Shown in pieces: positions 1 through 6,015 of a stretch of 64,000 nucleotides of DNA (the first letter of the stretch is position 1; the number at the start of each line of letters is the position of its first letter). The translations under genes and the position numbers were made by a program. The notes below the pieces were generated by a model that was not told the DNA's origin, did not search any database, and worked only from the letters and a program-made list of their open reading frames with translations. This DNA is from Pseudomonas sp. 7P_10.2_Bac1 (GTDB taxonomy: Bacteria > Pseudomonadota > Gammaproteobacteria > Pseudomonadales > Pseudomonadaceae): assembly GCF_025465935.1 (NCBI RefSeq), contig NZ_JANLNV010000059.1:1-64000 (forward strand), written 5' to 3'.

Positions 1-96
1 TATCACTGGGATGAGGTGGTCGTATCCGCGCCCTAGATACGGAGGAACACAATCCGTAAAAAGGACCATGTACAGTCAGAAATCAGCCACAAAGTG

Positions 97-168
97 CTGG
101 TGAGAAAACGCGCAAAATAATTAATAAGCGCACCAAAAGGAAATACTGCAAAAGGCGCTTCTCACCAG
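97..168. repeat. 10-bp inverted repeat downstream of traJ
   Basis: CTGGTGAGAA at 97-106 is exactly complementary to TTCTCACCAG at 159-168, with 52 bases between. It begins 8 bases beyond the traJ stop codon, so it could be a transcript-end structure or a recombination or protein-binding site. There is no T-run. No gene was recognised in 1-175. Confidence 0.5.
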
Positions 169-175
169 GCCACGC

Positions 176-553
176 TCATTTCCGCGCATATACAACCTTG
201 CTCATAATCGCCCGAACCTCTCCTTGCAATTCGCGGAATTCCATCATCATCGAGTCAACGTCAACCGCCTTTACACCCTGCCCACGCTTCTCGGCCAACC
301 ACAACTTCAGCAAACCAGCGATGCGGCCAAGATCGCCAGTGACCTGCACGAGGTCTTTCACGGCATGAAGATCTAAAACCGAACGGGTTTCGTGGTTGAG
401 GCCCGCCGCCAAAAGATAGGCCGACATTGATAAACCAGCTTGGGTCGCTCGTTCCGCCACTTCAATTTTCTCGTGATCAGTCACCCAGACCTTAACAGGT
501 GGTACTTCCCGTCGAGGTCTGACCATACCGGATTTCTGTACGTCGTCTTTCAT
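176..553 (-). CDS. traJ: TraJ-like relaxosome protein (oriT-binding, MobC type)
   Basis: The protein matches the layout of RP4 TraJ, which binds the inverted repeat beside the nick site and recruits the relaxase. Visible family signatures are the N-terminal PPVKVWVTDHEK segment, the ribbon-helix-helix-like stretch AGLSMSAYLLAAG, and the central TGDLGRIAGLLKLWL (RP4 TraJ, from memory: NGDLGRLGGLLKLWL). At 125 residues it has the family length. I start it at 553 because GGGGG lies 5-6 bases ahead of that ATG; an upstream in-frame ATG at 571 would add six residues. It is transcribed away from oriT, divergent from traK, as in RP4. In RP4 traH and traI follow traJ; here no relaxase start is seen in the 175 bases that remain, so mobilisation would need a relaxase encoded elsewhere. 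Confidence 0.85.
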   Translation of the reverse strand: MKDDVQKSGMVRPRREVPPVKVWVTDHEKIEVAERATQAGLSMSAYLLAAGLNHETRSVLDLHAVKDLVQVTGDLGRIAGLLKLWLAEKRGQGVKAVDVDSMMMEFRELQGEVRAIMSKVVYARK

Positions 554-624
554 GTAACCCCCATCGTCCATCAGCTAACCACACTAGGGACTTTGTTTTT
601 TGATCTGGTCGCGACAGCGATAGT

Positions 625-830
625 CAGCCTCGCAGAGCAAGAATTCGTTGAGCCAAAGGCGAATAAGGCAGGTGGTGGAGTCCGCAGCTGCGGAGCAGCG
701 TAGGCCTACAACACACATCTTGCCGTCTCTCTCCATGCGTAAAACTGCGCAGTTGCGCGCTTGAATTCTGAAATCGTTATCGCGCATGGTTACGCGCTAT
801 TACGTGTTATTACGCTATTATACGCATTCA
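625..830. other. oriT: origin of transfer (oriT), IncP/RP4-like
   Basis: The traJ-traK intergenic region shows RP4 oriT landmarks in the same order: CAGCCTCGCAGAGCA (625-639), GCGAATAAGG (659-668), a perfect palindrome TCCGCAGCTGCGGA (681-694), GGCCTAC (703-709, itself inside the palindrome GTAGGCCTAC), and after a short gap CATCTTGC (716-723), which fits the IncP nick consensus YATC(C/T)TGY. By analogy the nick falls between G722 and C723. The comparison with RP4 is from memory of that oriT sequence, not from an alignment. The TraJ site would be the palindrome/GGCCTAC side and the TraK side the stretch leading to 830. Confidence 0.85.
791..830. promoter_or_regulatory. 10-bp phased TACG repeats, candidate TraK binding region
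   Basis: TACG occurs at 791, 801, 811 and 821, exactly 10 bases apart, inside units that share the pattern TACGnnnTAT. The spacing is close to one helical turn, so a protein could bind all copies on one face. In RP4 the corresponding side of oriT is bound and bent by TraK, and the traK promoter lies there. That this region does the same is inference. Confidence 0.5.
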
Positions 831-905
831 AACGGCCGATATTATGCGCATCGGTGCGCAACAATGATTACAACTAGATTTGATCGGAATTGTGGAGAGA
901 ACACG

Positions 906-1295
906 ATGGCAGACACACCGGAAAAAATACGTCGAGGGGTCGGGCGAGTAGCCTTCTTGGCTCGACTCGATGAATTTCGAAAGCTCGTTAACGCAGGGTG
1001 GCCAATCACCATAATTTATGAAGATCACGGCTCATCAACTGGATTGAGCTATAGCCAGTTTGTTCGGTACGTTGGAAAGTACCTTCGCACGCCCCCAACG
1101 CGAAACGCAGTTGACGAACAACCCCACGTCCAGGCATTGCGCAAAACCTCCCCTGAGATAATCTCCAAGCCGCATGCAACTCCTCTCGAGCAATTAACCG
1201 ATCCGAAACCCTCAAAGCCCATGAACCCGCCCAAGGGTCGCATAGCCTTCCGGCATGACCCAAGCAGCGGTAATACTCGAGATGACTTGATTTGA
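906..1295 (+). CDS. traK: TraK-like oriT-binding protein
   Basis: This 129-residue basic protein resembles RP4 TraK, which wraps the oriT flank and helps open the nick region. Shared features are the N-terminal AFLA with a following helix, an AGW.ITIIYED segment (RP4: AGYALVTIWEH), the SYSQFVRYVGKYL segment (RP4: SYETFRSHARRHI), a proline- and lysine-rich middle, and the C-terminal pattern hydrophobic-Phe...DDLI (RP4 ends KKDLL). The start at 906 is chosen because GGAGAG precedes it by 8 bases and the protein then begins as family members do; an upstream in-frame ATG at 786 would run through the phased repeats of the oriT. Divergent to traJ, as in RP4. Comparison is from memory. Confidence 0.75.
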   Translation: MADTPEKIRRGVGRVAFLARLDEFRKLVNAGWPITIIYEDHGSSTGLSYSQFVRYVGKYLRTPPTRNAVDEQPHVQALRKTSPEIISKPHATPLEQLTDPKPSKPMNPPKGRIAFRHDPSSGNTRDDLI

Positions 1296-1492
1296 TGATG
1301 GGTTATGAAAAAGGAATCCTTAGTCTGTGACTCGATTATTGAAACGAATCTGTAAAAAATCGGTTTTTACCAAACGTCAAAACGGCCGATTTGAAGCACC
1401 CAAACGTCTATTGCAAACCTCTTTTCTTTTGGTGCCCTCCATTAGCTCGCTGCCAGTGCATGGCGAACAAAATATCGAGGTAAAATCAGCTT

Positions 1493-2167
1493 ATGAAATC
1501 CACGACCAACGCTGATCTAAGTTGCATTAGGTTACGAACGATTGCATTGATGAATCACTTACGCATAAGTGCAGGAGCGTCATGCCCCTATCAACTCAGC
1601 GTTATGATTGACGAGAAAGCCAACAAACTTGGCTGGCCCGACATGACAGAGTCCAAAAGACTCTATAAGTACTTCCAAGGAAACGTGAGAAGGCACCCTA
1701 CTCAAATACTGAACCTTCTTTCTCAGATTTTTCAAGACGTGGAGAATACCTACTGGAAAGGTCCTAATGATCTGTGGGTTGCGTTGTGGGGTGACATTCC
1801 TCTGATATCAATCATTATCAAATCCAGCTCGCAAACCTTGGAGCAATCGACAACCGAGGAGGCGTTGAATAAAGTATTCATGGATTATTTAGTTGATGGC
1901 ACTTTTTCGCTGCCGTCTACCATTGCAGTATATCGATACTTGGTCATCACGGATCCATACGGCAGATTTGGTGATGGTCACGGCTTCGGCCGAGCATTTT
2001 CGATATACAGTCAATTGAAAAAAATCCTCCAAACTGATGACATAAATAAACATCTTTCAGAACTGGGAGTCTATTTAGAGGTCCAGATGGAAATAGACAA
2101 GATCGAAAGAGAGCGCATTAATAACAGACCTTACTGGGTTAGCCCCATCGAATGTGGCAGAGTCTAG
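1493..2167 (+). CDS. hypothetical protein of the plasmid block
   Basis: A 224-residue protein I do not recognise. It shows no signal peptide, no membrane segment and no familiar catalytic motif. It is mixed alpha/beta in appearance, with a charged C-terminal helix rich in E, I and R (about residues 196-212). GAGG lies 12 bases ahead of the ATG at 1493; an internal ATG at 1550 is an alternative start. It sits between traK and the oriV-like region on the traK strand, with a 197-base gap from traK in which I see no gene. The position suggests a plasmid maintenance or transfer accessory role, but nothing in the sequence proves it. Confidence 0.55.
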   Translation: MKSTTNADLSCIRLRTIALMNHLRISAGASCPYQLSVMIDEKANKLGWPDMTESKRLYKYFQGNVRRHPTQILNLLSQIFQDVENTYWKGPNDLWVALWGDIPLISIIIKSSSQTLEQSTTEEALNKVFMDYLVDGTFSLPSTIAVYRYLVITDPYGRFGDGHGFGRAFSIYSQLKKILQTDDINKHLSELGVYLEVQMEIDKIERERINNRPYWVSPIECGRV

Positions 2168-2248
2168 CCACTTTTCGCTGGAAAGATTACAACAGCTGAG
2201 CAAACTATGGAGAGTGAACGCAGCCTCGACGGCACCAAAAGCGTGAGT

Positions 2249-2257
2249 TTATCCACA
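2249..2257 (+). promoter_or_regulatory. DnaA box
   Basis: TTATCCACA is the exact consensus DnaA-binding 9-mer, placed about 90 bases from the first iteron. Confidence 0.65.
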
Positions 2258-2349
2258 GCATCGTAGGGGTAGTAAAAAAGTAGTAAAAAGGTAGAGAGCA
2301 CTTCGCTCCTATGGACACCACGGTTTACAAGGCCTCCAGCATCAGGGGA

Positions 2350-2428
2350 GGAATGCAACCCCGATAAAGCGGAATGCAACCCCGACCGACCGGAATACAA
2401 CCCCGACGCAGGCGGAATGCAACCCCGA
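2350..2428 (+). repeat. four iterons, candidate TrfA binding sites
   Basis: GGAATGCAACCCCGA occurs at 2350-2364, 2371-2385 and 2414-2428, and with one change (GGAATACAACCCCGA) at 2392-2406. Start-to-start distances are 21, 21 and 22 bases, two helical turns, so all copies face the same side of the DNA, as iterons do. They lie just beyond the 3' end of the trfA-like gene. Confidence 0.8.
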
Positions 2429-2441
2429 TAATTCACGAGGG

Positions 2442-3299
2442 TTAAAGGCGCGTCCACACTGCTTGTTCCATCCCTTTCGTACTTAGCTCGATTCTTCCGG
2501 CCGCAATGACCTCGACGCGTTCCAGCTCCTGCATCGCAACACCTAATGAAACCCTGAACTTGCGCATTGGACTGTAATACTGGAAGTGGTCCTTCAACCA
2601 TACGAGCTGGAAGCGCTGCACAGACTCACTCGAAGTAGCGACGAGACGCTGCAATGCCTTGGCCATATCTTGACCTTTACGAATACGCAGCCGCTTCTCC
2701 CAATCGATTAACGCATATTCGCGATTGCTGTAAAGATAACGCCACCTTGGATCGATACGGACGGTGTAGCTCTCTCGCTCTGGATCGTACATAAACTTAT
2801 CAATCAGGTGGAGAGACTCTGCTCTGCCTACCTCGAGCTTCGGTCTACCGTCCTTCGTCACCTCGACAATTAACATGGCGAAGCTCAGTGCCTTCATCGT
2901 TCTGTGCAACCACTGATACTCATAATTCCCGGTTTGCCTGCCTATCGCTCGCAGCAGGCGAGCACGATTGACTGGCACGGCATCACCTAGCGGAGCTTTG
3001 ATCGCTTCGTGCATCAACTGCATCCAAACATCGGCCTGGGCCTCATCTAGCTGTTCACCCCAATATGTGAGGACAGCGTCCTTTCGGCTGGCTAAGACAG
3101 TTTCCTTGTGCATTTTCTTGCCTCCACGAGCCACGGGGGCGAACAAGCTGGAGCGGGCAATGTGATTCGGCATTGCACGACTGAATTCACTTAGGCCAGG
3201 CAGAAACAAGGGGGTAGGTGATAGCGCTACAGAAGGCCTTGGTGGGGCGGATTTTCGTAATTGTTCCACCCGGTCAGAAAGAGAACCCCGGGATCTCAT
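2442..3299 (-). CDS. trfA: TrfA-family plasmid replication initiator
   Basis: The 285-residue protein has the features of TrfA, the initiator that binds iterons and loads host DnaB in broad-host-range IncP plasmids. Recognisable stretches are the helical EAQADVWMQLMHEAI core (about 84-98), the RLLRAIGRQTGNYEYQWL segment, the LHLIDKFMYDPERESY segment, and the C-terminal winged-helix part ending in a charged helix. It has no signal peptide or membrane segment. Its length equals the short TrfA form of RK2. The ATG at 3299 overlaps the last bases of the upstream HTH gene (ATGA overlap), so the two are probably translated together; internal ATGs could give shorter products, as RK2 trfA gives two forms. 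Iterons lie directly downstream. Confidence 0.8.
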   Translation of the reverse strand: MRSRGSLSDRVEQLRKSAPPRPSVALSPTPLFLPGLSEFSRAMPNHIARSSLFAPVARGGKKMHKETVLASRKDAVLTYWGEQLDEAQADVWMQLMHEAIKAPLGDAVPVNRARLLRAIGRQTGNYEYQWLHRTMKALSFAMLIVEVTKDGRPKLEVGRAESLHLIDKFMYDPERESYTVRIDPRWRYLYSNREYALIDWEKRLRIRKGQDMAKALQRLVATSSESVQRFQLVWLKDHFQYYSPMRKFRVSLGVAMQELERVEVIAAGRIELSTKGMEQAVWTRL

Positions 3300-3577
3300 T
3301 TTGCCGAGCGGCGTTGCTGAGCGATTTGCGCGGTTTTAGTAGGACGCCCTGGCCGAGCGCGATGATGCTCGGCACCAGGCGTTGCAAACTCACTACCGAC
3401 AACATGCTCTGCCAGCCATTCCTCCACGTCCTCCAATCGCCATAGCAACCGTTTAGTCCCGGGCAGGCGGCAGATTGGCGGTAGAGCCTGAGGATTACGA
3501 GTAGCGTCGCTACGGATGCTTGCGACGGATTTTTGTAAACACGCAGAAAGCTGATCGACAGTGAGTAAGGCTTGCAT
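3296..3577 (-). CDS. small excisionase/AlpA-type HTH DNA-binding protein
   Basis: A 93-residue protein whose N-terminal half reads like a MerR-type winged helix used by AlpA regulators and excisionases: a LLTVDQLSACLQKS helix-turn-helix opening, then a loop with CRLPGTKRLLW and an EDVEEWL helix. The C-terminal tail is basic and unstructured (RPGRPTKTAQ). Start 3577 puts the HTH at the N-terminus as in the family; an in-frame ATG at 3616 has no better ribosome-binding site. Its end overlaps the trfA start by four bases, so it is likely a regulator or accessory factor of replication, or an excisionase. No integrase is nearby. Confidence 0.6.
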   Translation of the reverse strand: MQALLTVDQLSACLQKSVASIRSDATRNPQALPPICRLPGTKRLLWRLEDVEEWLAEHVVGSEFATPGAEHHRARPGRPTKTAQIAQQRRSAK

Positions 3578-3593
3578 AGATTGGCACTCGTAT

Positions 3594-3607
3594 GACCTGA
3601 GCAGGTT
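3594..3607. promoter_or_regulatory. ACCTG-AG-CAGGT inverted repeat ahead of the HTH gene
   Basis: A 5-bp inverted repeat with a 2-base centre lies 18-30 bases upstream of the HTH gene start at 3577. It is a plausible operator for autoregulation of the HTH-trfA pair, but the assignment is inference. Confidence 0.3.
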
Positions 3608-3748
3608 AGTGCTCATGGCTGCAGGGGTTTGCGAATGCCATCAGATTTAAGCAATGCCTCGTCATGCTCACGGTAAGGTTTTAAGAGAATCTGTACCGGT
3701 ACTTTTCTCGCGAAGCGGATTTTAGAGCCTATGAAAATGCAACGTAGA

Positions 3749-3813
3749 GGTAGCTCCCTGCTACCATAATTAGAGTTGTCAACGCTGATCTGTAACTTTC
3801 AAATCTATGGTAG
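3749..3813 (+). promoter_or_regulatory. leader of the OLD gene with two mutually exclusive hairpins
   Basis: GGTAGC (3749-3754) can pair with GCTACC (3760-3765), or CTACCATA (3761-3768) can pair with TATGGTAG (3806-3813). The middle strand is shared, so only one hairpin can form at a time. The segment ends about 48 bases before the OLD start codon. Such a layout is typical of attenuators or of a palindromic operator; which it is cannot be decided here. Confidence 0.35.
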
Positions 3814-3861
3814 ATACGCCAAATCACACCCAAAAGAAACTCACCACAAGGGAAGTATGTA

Positions 3862-5682
3862 ATGAGACTTAAGGAATTAGTTATTTGCAATTTCCGCGGC
3901 TACAAGGATCGCACAAGCATTTCTTTTGAAGACGGCCTTACAGCAATTACAGGACGCAACGATGCCGGAAAATCTACAATTCTTGAAGCGCTGGAAATTT
4001 TCTTCAATAATAAAAATGTGAAAATTGATATTGGCGATAAGAATGTAAAAACAGAAACCACAGACATCGAGATAACTTGTATATTCGACGAACTGCCAAC
4101 CGAATTAATTGTCGACGAAAACTACCCCACAAGTTTCAAAAAAGAGTACTTGGTAAATTCCAGCGGTGAAATTGAAATCAGGAAACTCTACAAAATACAA
4201 AAGACTGTTAGCGGTCCTTCTGTACACTTAAAATGCCTTCACCCTTCGGCTGAGAAACTGAACAACCTACACAACTCGAAGCTAGGAGATCTGAAACAAC
4301 TCGGACAAGAACTTGGCATTCAAGATCGGGTAGCAGATAAAAGGGTAGCTTCTCTTTGGAGAGAAGCACTGTGGGGCAGCGTTGAAAATTTGCTGCTCCA
4401 GGATCAATACTTGGACGTGAGCTCTTTGGAAAAGGAATCCAAAGCCATTTACAAGAAAATAGAAGCAGAACTTCCTACATTCGCACTATTTAAATCCGAT
4501 CGGGAAAGCAACGATGCCGATCCAGAAGCGAAAAACCCTATGCAAGTTGCAGTAGATCAGGCAAAAAGAGCTCTGCAAGCTGAAATTGATGCCTTACAAG
4601 ATAAAATAGAAAAATCGGTCCTAGAGGTAGCTGAAAGAACCAAAGAAAAGCTTCGCGAAATGGACCCGGCCCTAGCTTCTGAATTACACCCTAGATTTAA
4701 AGAAAAACCAAAATGGACATTTAGCTTTACACTGGATGGCGAAGATGGCGTACCTATAAACAAGCGTGGCAGTGGTGTCAGACGATTAATTTTGCTTAAC
4801 TTTTTCCGTGCCGAGGCGGAAAAAGTTAAAGCTGAGAACAGTTCACCAAGAGTGATCTATGCCATTGAGGAGCCGGAAACCTCGCAACATCCTAGTTATC
4901 AAATTATGCTTATCGAAGCACTAATTTCGCTTTCATGCCGACCTGACTGTCAAATAATAATAACTACACACGTACCCGCACTAGCAGGCCTATTACCGCT
5001 GGACTCAATACGCTTCATTGAAAAAGACAACACAGGAAATCCCTGTATACAATTCGGCGGAGATGATGTTTTAGAGAAAGTTGCGCAAAGCCTCGGAGTA
5101 CTACCAGAAAGGGAAATAGCAGCATCAAAGGCAGTGATATTAGTCGAAGGTCATAGTGACGTAACCTTCCTTAACCATGCAGCAACTGCACTTAAGAACA
5201 ATGGGGATATTGAGAAGACTCTTCACGAATTAGGCATCGCGTGTATCCCGATAGGAGGCTGCGGAAACCTCAAGCATTGGGTTTCAAAAAAACTCATAGA
5301 GCAGTTAGATCTGAATTGGGGGATATTAATCGACTCAGATGTCGGTGATGTAATGCAACACACCAGAAACATTGAAAATATTGCAAAGCTCAAGGAGGAA
5401 GGAAGAATTGCTTTCTCAACTAGAAAACGAGAGCCAGAGAATTATTTAGATCCTCAGCTTTTTATTGATTCTCACCAAACCAATATTGCGTACACAGACA
5501 CCTGTGACGCAAAAAAAATCATCGCCACCGCGCTAACAATACGAAAAGACGATGTACTGGAACGATTCTGGCCTCGCATGACTGCCGACCAGGTAAAGGC
5601 GCGCTCTACATACAATGAAAATGGAGTAGACGTTATTGAAATCAAAGAGATTTTGAATGCTTTTGCATCGTTGACTCAGTAA
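3862..5682 (+). CDS. OLD-family ATP-dependent nuclease (ABC ATPase + TOPRIM)
   Basis: A 606-residue cytosolic protein joining an SMC/ABC-type ATPase to a C-terminal TOPRIM domain. Walker A is GRNDAGKST (31-39); the signature region lies near 302 (GSGVRRL); Walker B with catalytic glutamates is IYAIEEPE (about 332-339), followed by the switch histidine in TTHVP. TOPRIM acidic residues appear as ILVEGHSD (about 427-434) and LIDSD (about 488-492). The layout matches class OLD proteins such as P2 Old and GajA of Gabija. GajA works with the helicase-like GajB; no such gene adjoins, and the block ends right after this gene, so a stand-alone OLD is more likely. Base composition is AT-rich against the flanking core genes. 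AAGGGAAG precedes the ATG. Probable anti-phage or anti-plasmid cargo. Confidence 0.85.
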   Translation: MRLKELVICNFRGYKDRTSISFEDGLTAITGRNDAGKSTILEALEIFFNNKNVKIDIGDKNVKTETTDIEITCIFDELPTELIVDENYPTSFKKEYLVNSSGEIEIRKLYKIQKTVSGPSVHLKCLHPSAEKLNNLHNSKLGDLKQLGQELGIQDRVADKRVASLWREALWGSVENLLLQDQYLDVSSLEKESKAIYKKIEAELPTFALFKSDRESNDADPEAKNPMQVAVDQAKRALQAEIDALQDKIEKSVLEVAERTKEKLREMDPALASELHPRFKEKPKWTFSFTLDGEDGVPINKRGSGVRRLILLNFFRAEAEKVKAENSSPRVIYAIEEPETSQHPSYQIMLIEALISLSCRPDCQIIITTHVPALAGLLPLDSIRFIEKDNTGNPCIQFGGDDVLEKVAQSLGVLPEREIAASKAVILVEGHSDVTFLNHAATALKNNGDIEKTLHELGIACIPIGGCGNLKHWVSKKLIEQLDLNWGILIDSDVGDVMQHTRNIENIAKLKEEGRIAFSTRKREPENYLDPQLFIDSHQTNIAYTDTCDAKKIIATALTIRKDDVLERFWPRMTADQVKARSTYNENGVDVIEIKEILNAFASLTQ

Positions 5683-5706
5683 TCCAATACCAACCGCTAC
5701 GTCTCA

Positions 5707-5739
5707 AGGCTACGTTTATCGCCCACACAAACGTAGCCT
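5707..5739 (+). terminator. hairpin after the OLD gene
   Basis: AGGCTACGTTT (5707-5717) is exactly complementary to AAACGTAGCCT (5729-5739) with an 11-base loop. No clear T-run follows, so it is a terminator-like hairpin rather than a textbook terminator. Confidence 0.5.
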
Positions 5740-5854
5740 CGAGCTAGCTAGCCTTTGCTCGATCAGTCGCAATGCATGGCACAAATCCGGCACACCAGAA
5801 AAGCAAAGTACTGCTGAATTCCGCAACACACTGCACTAACCTGCAACCACACAA

Positions 5855-5986
5855 CTATATGATTTTAATGGGAAAAAAGTAATTTCCATGATAATTCAAC
5901 CACTTACGGCGCCGCTCATTTGTGCAGTTGCACTGCAAAGGGCCGACGGGGAAGGTTTCGCGGATGAGGCGAGGTTGTGTGCTCAT
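5855..5986 (-). pseudogene. 5' fragment of an MBL-fold metallo-hydrolase gene, cut by the plasmid block
   Basis: From an ATG at 5986 the frame reads RLIRETFPVGPLQCNCT (codons 6-22), which I recognise as the N-terminus of the Pseudomonas glyoxalase-II-like MBL-fold hydrolases, where an IIGDP-type continuation should follow. Instead, after codon 22 the frame continues NERRRKWLN and stops at 5855, without the HTHAHLDH zinc motif. The break is at about 5920. It lies 29 bases downstream of the DUF1302 gene on the same strand. The rest of the gene is not in the window and would be expected at the other end of the inserted block if the insertion was simple. Confidence 0.65.
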
Positions 5987-6015
5987 GGTTCAGGTTTCCA
6001 GATCTGTTAGACCTC

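Larger units (their letters stand above)
2249..2428. other. oriV: oriV-like plasmid replication origin
   Basis: Three replication-origin elements lie within 180 bases and next to a TrfA-family gene: a perfect DnaA box TTATCCACA (2249-2257), two adjoining 11-bp A-rich direct repeats GTAGTAAAAA(A/G) (2269-2290), and four iterons (2350-2428). This is the arrangement expected for an iteron-controlled plasmid origin of the RK2 kind. Whether it still fires in the integrated state cannot be told. Confidence 0.75.
1..5920. mobile_element. integrated IncP-like plasmid backbone (partial; left end outside window)
   Basis: This block groups plasmid functions that are foreign to the flanking core genome: TraJ- and TraK-like relaxosome proteins around an RP4-like oriT, an iteron/DnaA-box origin, a TrfA-family initiator, a small excisionase-like HTH protein and an OLD nuclease. 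The sequence is visibly richer in A and T than the genes after 6016. The right end is placed at about 5920, where the reading frame of a chromosomal MBL-fold gene is lost after its conserved CNCT motif. No integrase, relaxase (TraI) or left boundary is visible, so the mode of integration is unknown. Confidence 0.75.

Noticed and set aside
584..787. 67-codon frame on the minus strand across the oriT
   Set aside because: It covers the nick region and palindromes, whose sequence is explained by oriT function; no ribosome-binding site or family likeness.
3862..5682. Gabija (GajAB) defence system
   Set aside because: The OLD-type protein resembles GajA in layout, but no UvrD-like GajB gene adjoins; the next feature downstream is the broken chromosomal MBL gene and upstream is a long leader.
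5707..5739. attachment site at the edge of the plasmid block
   Set aside because: The inverted repeat is inside the block, 180 bases from the MBL junction, and fits a transcript-end hairpin of the OLD gene better; no matching direct repeat was found in the window.
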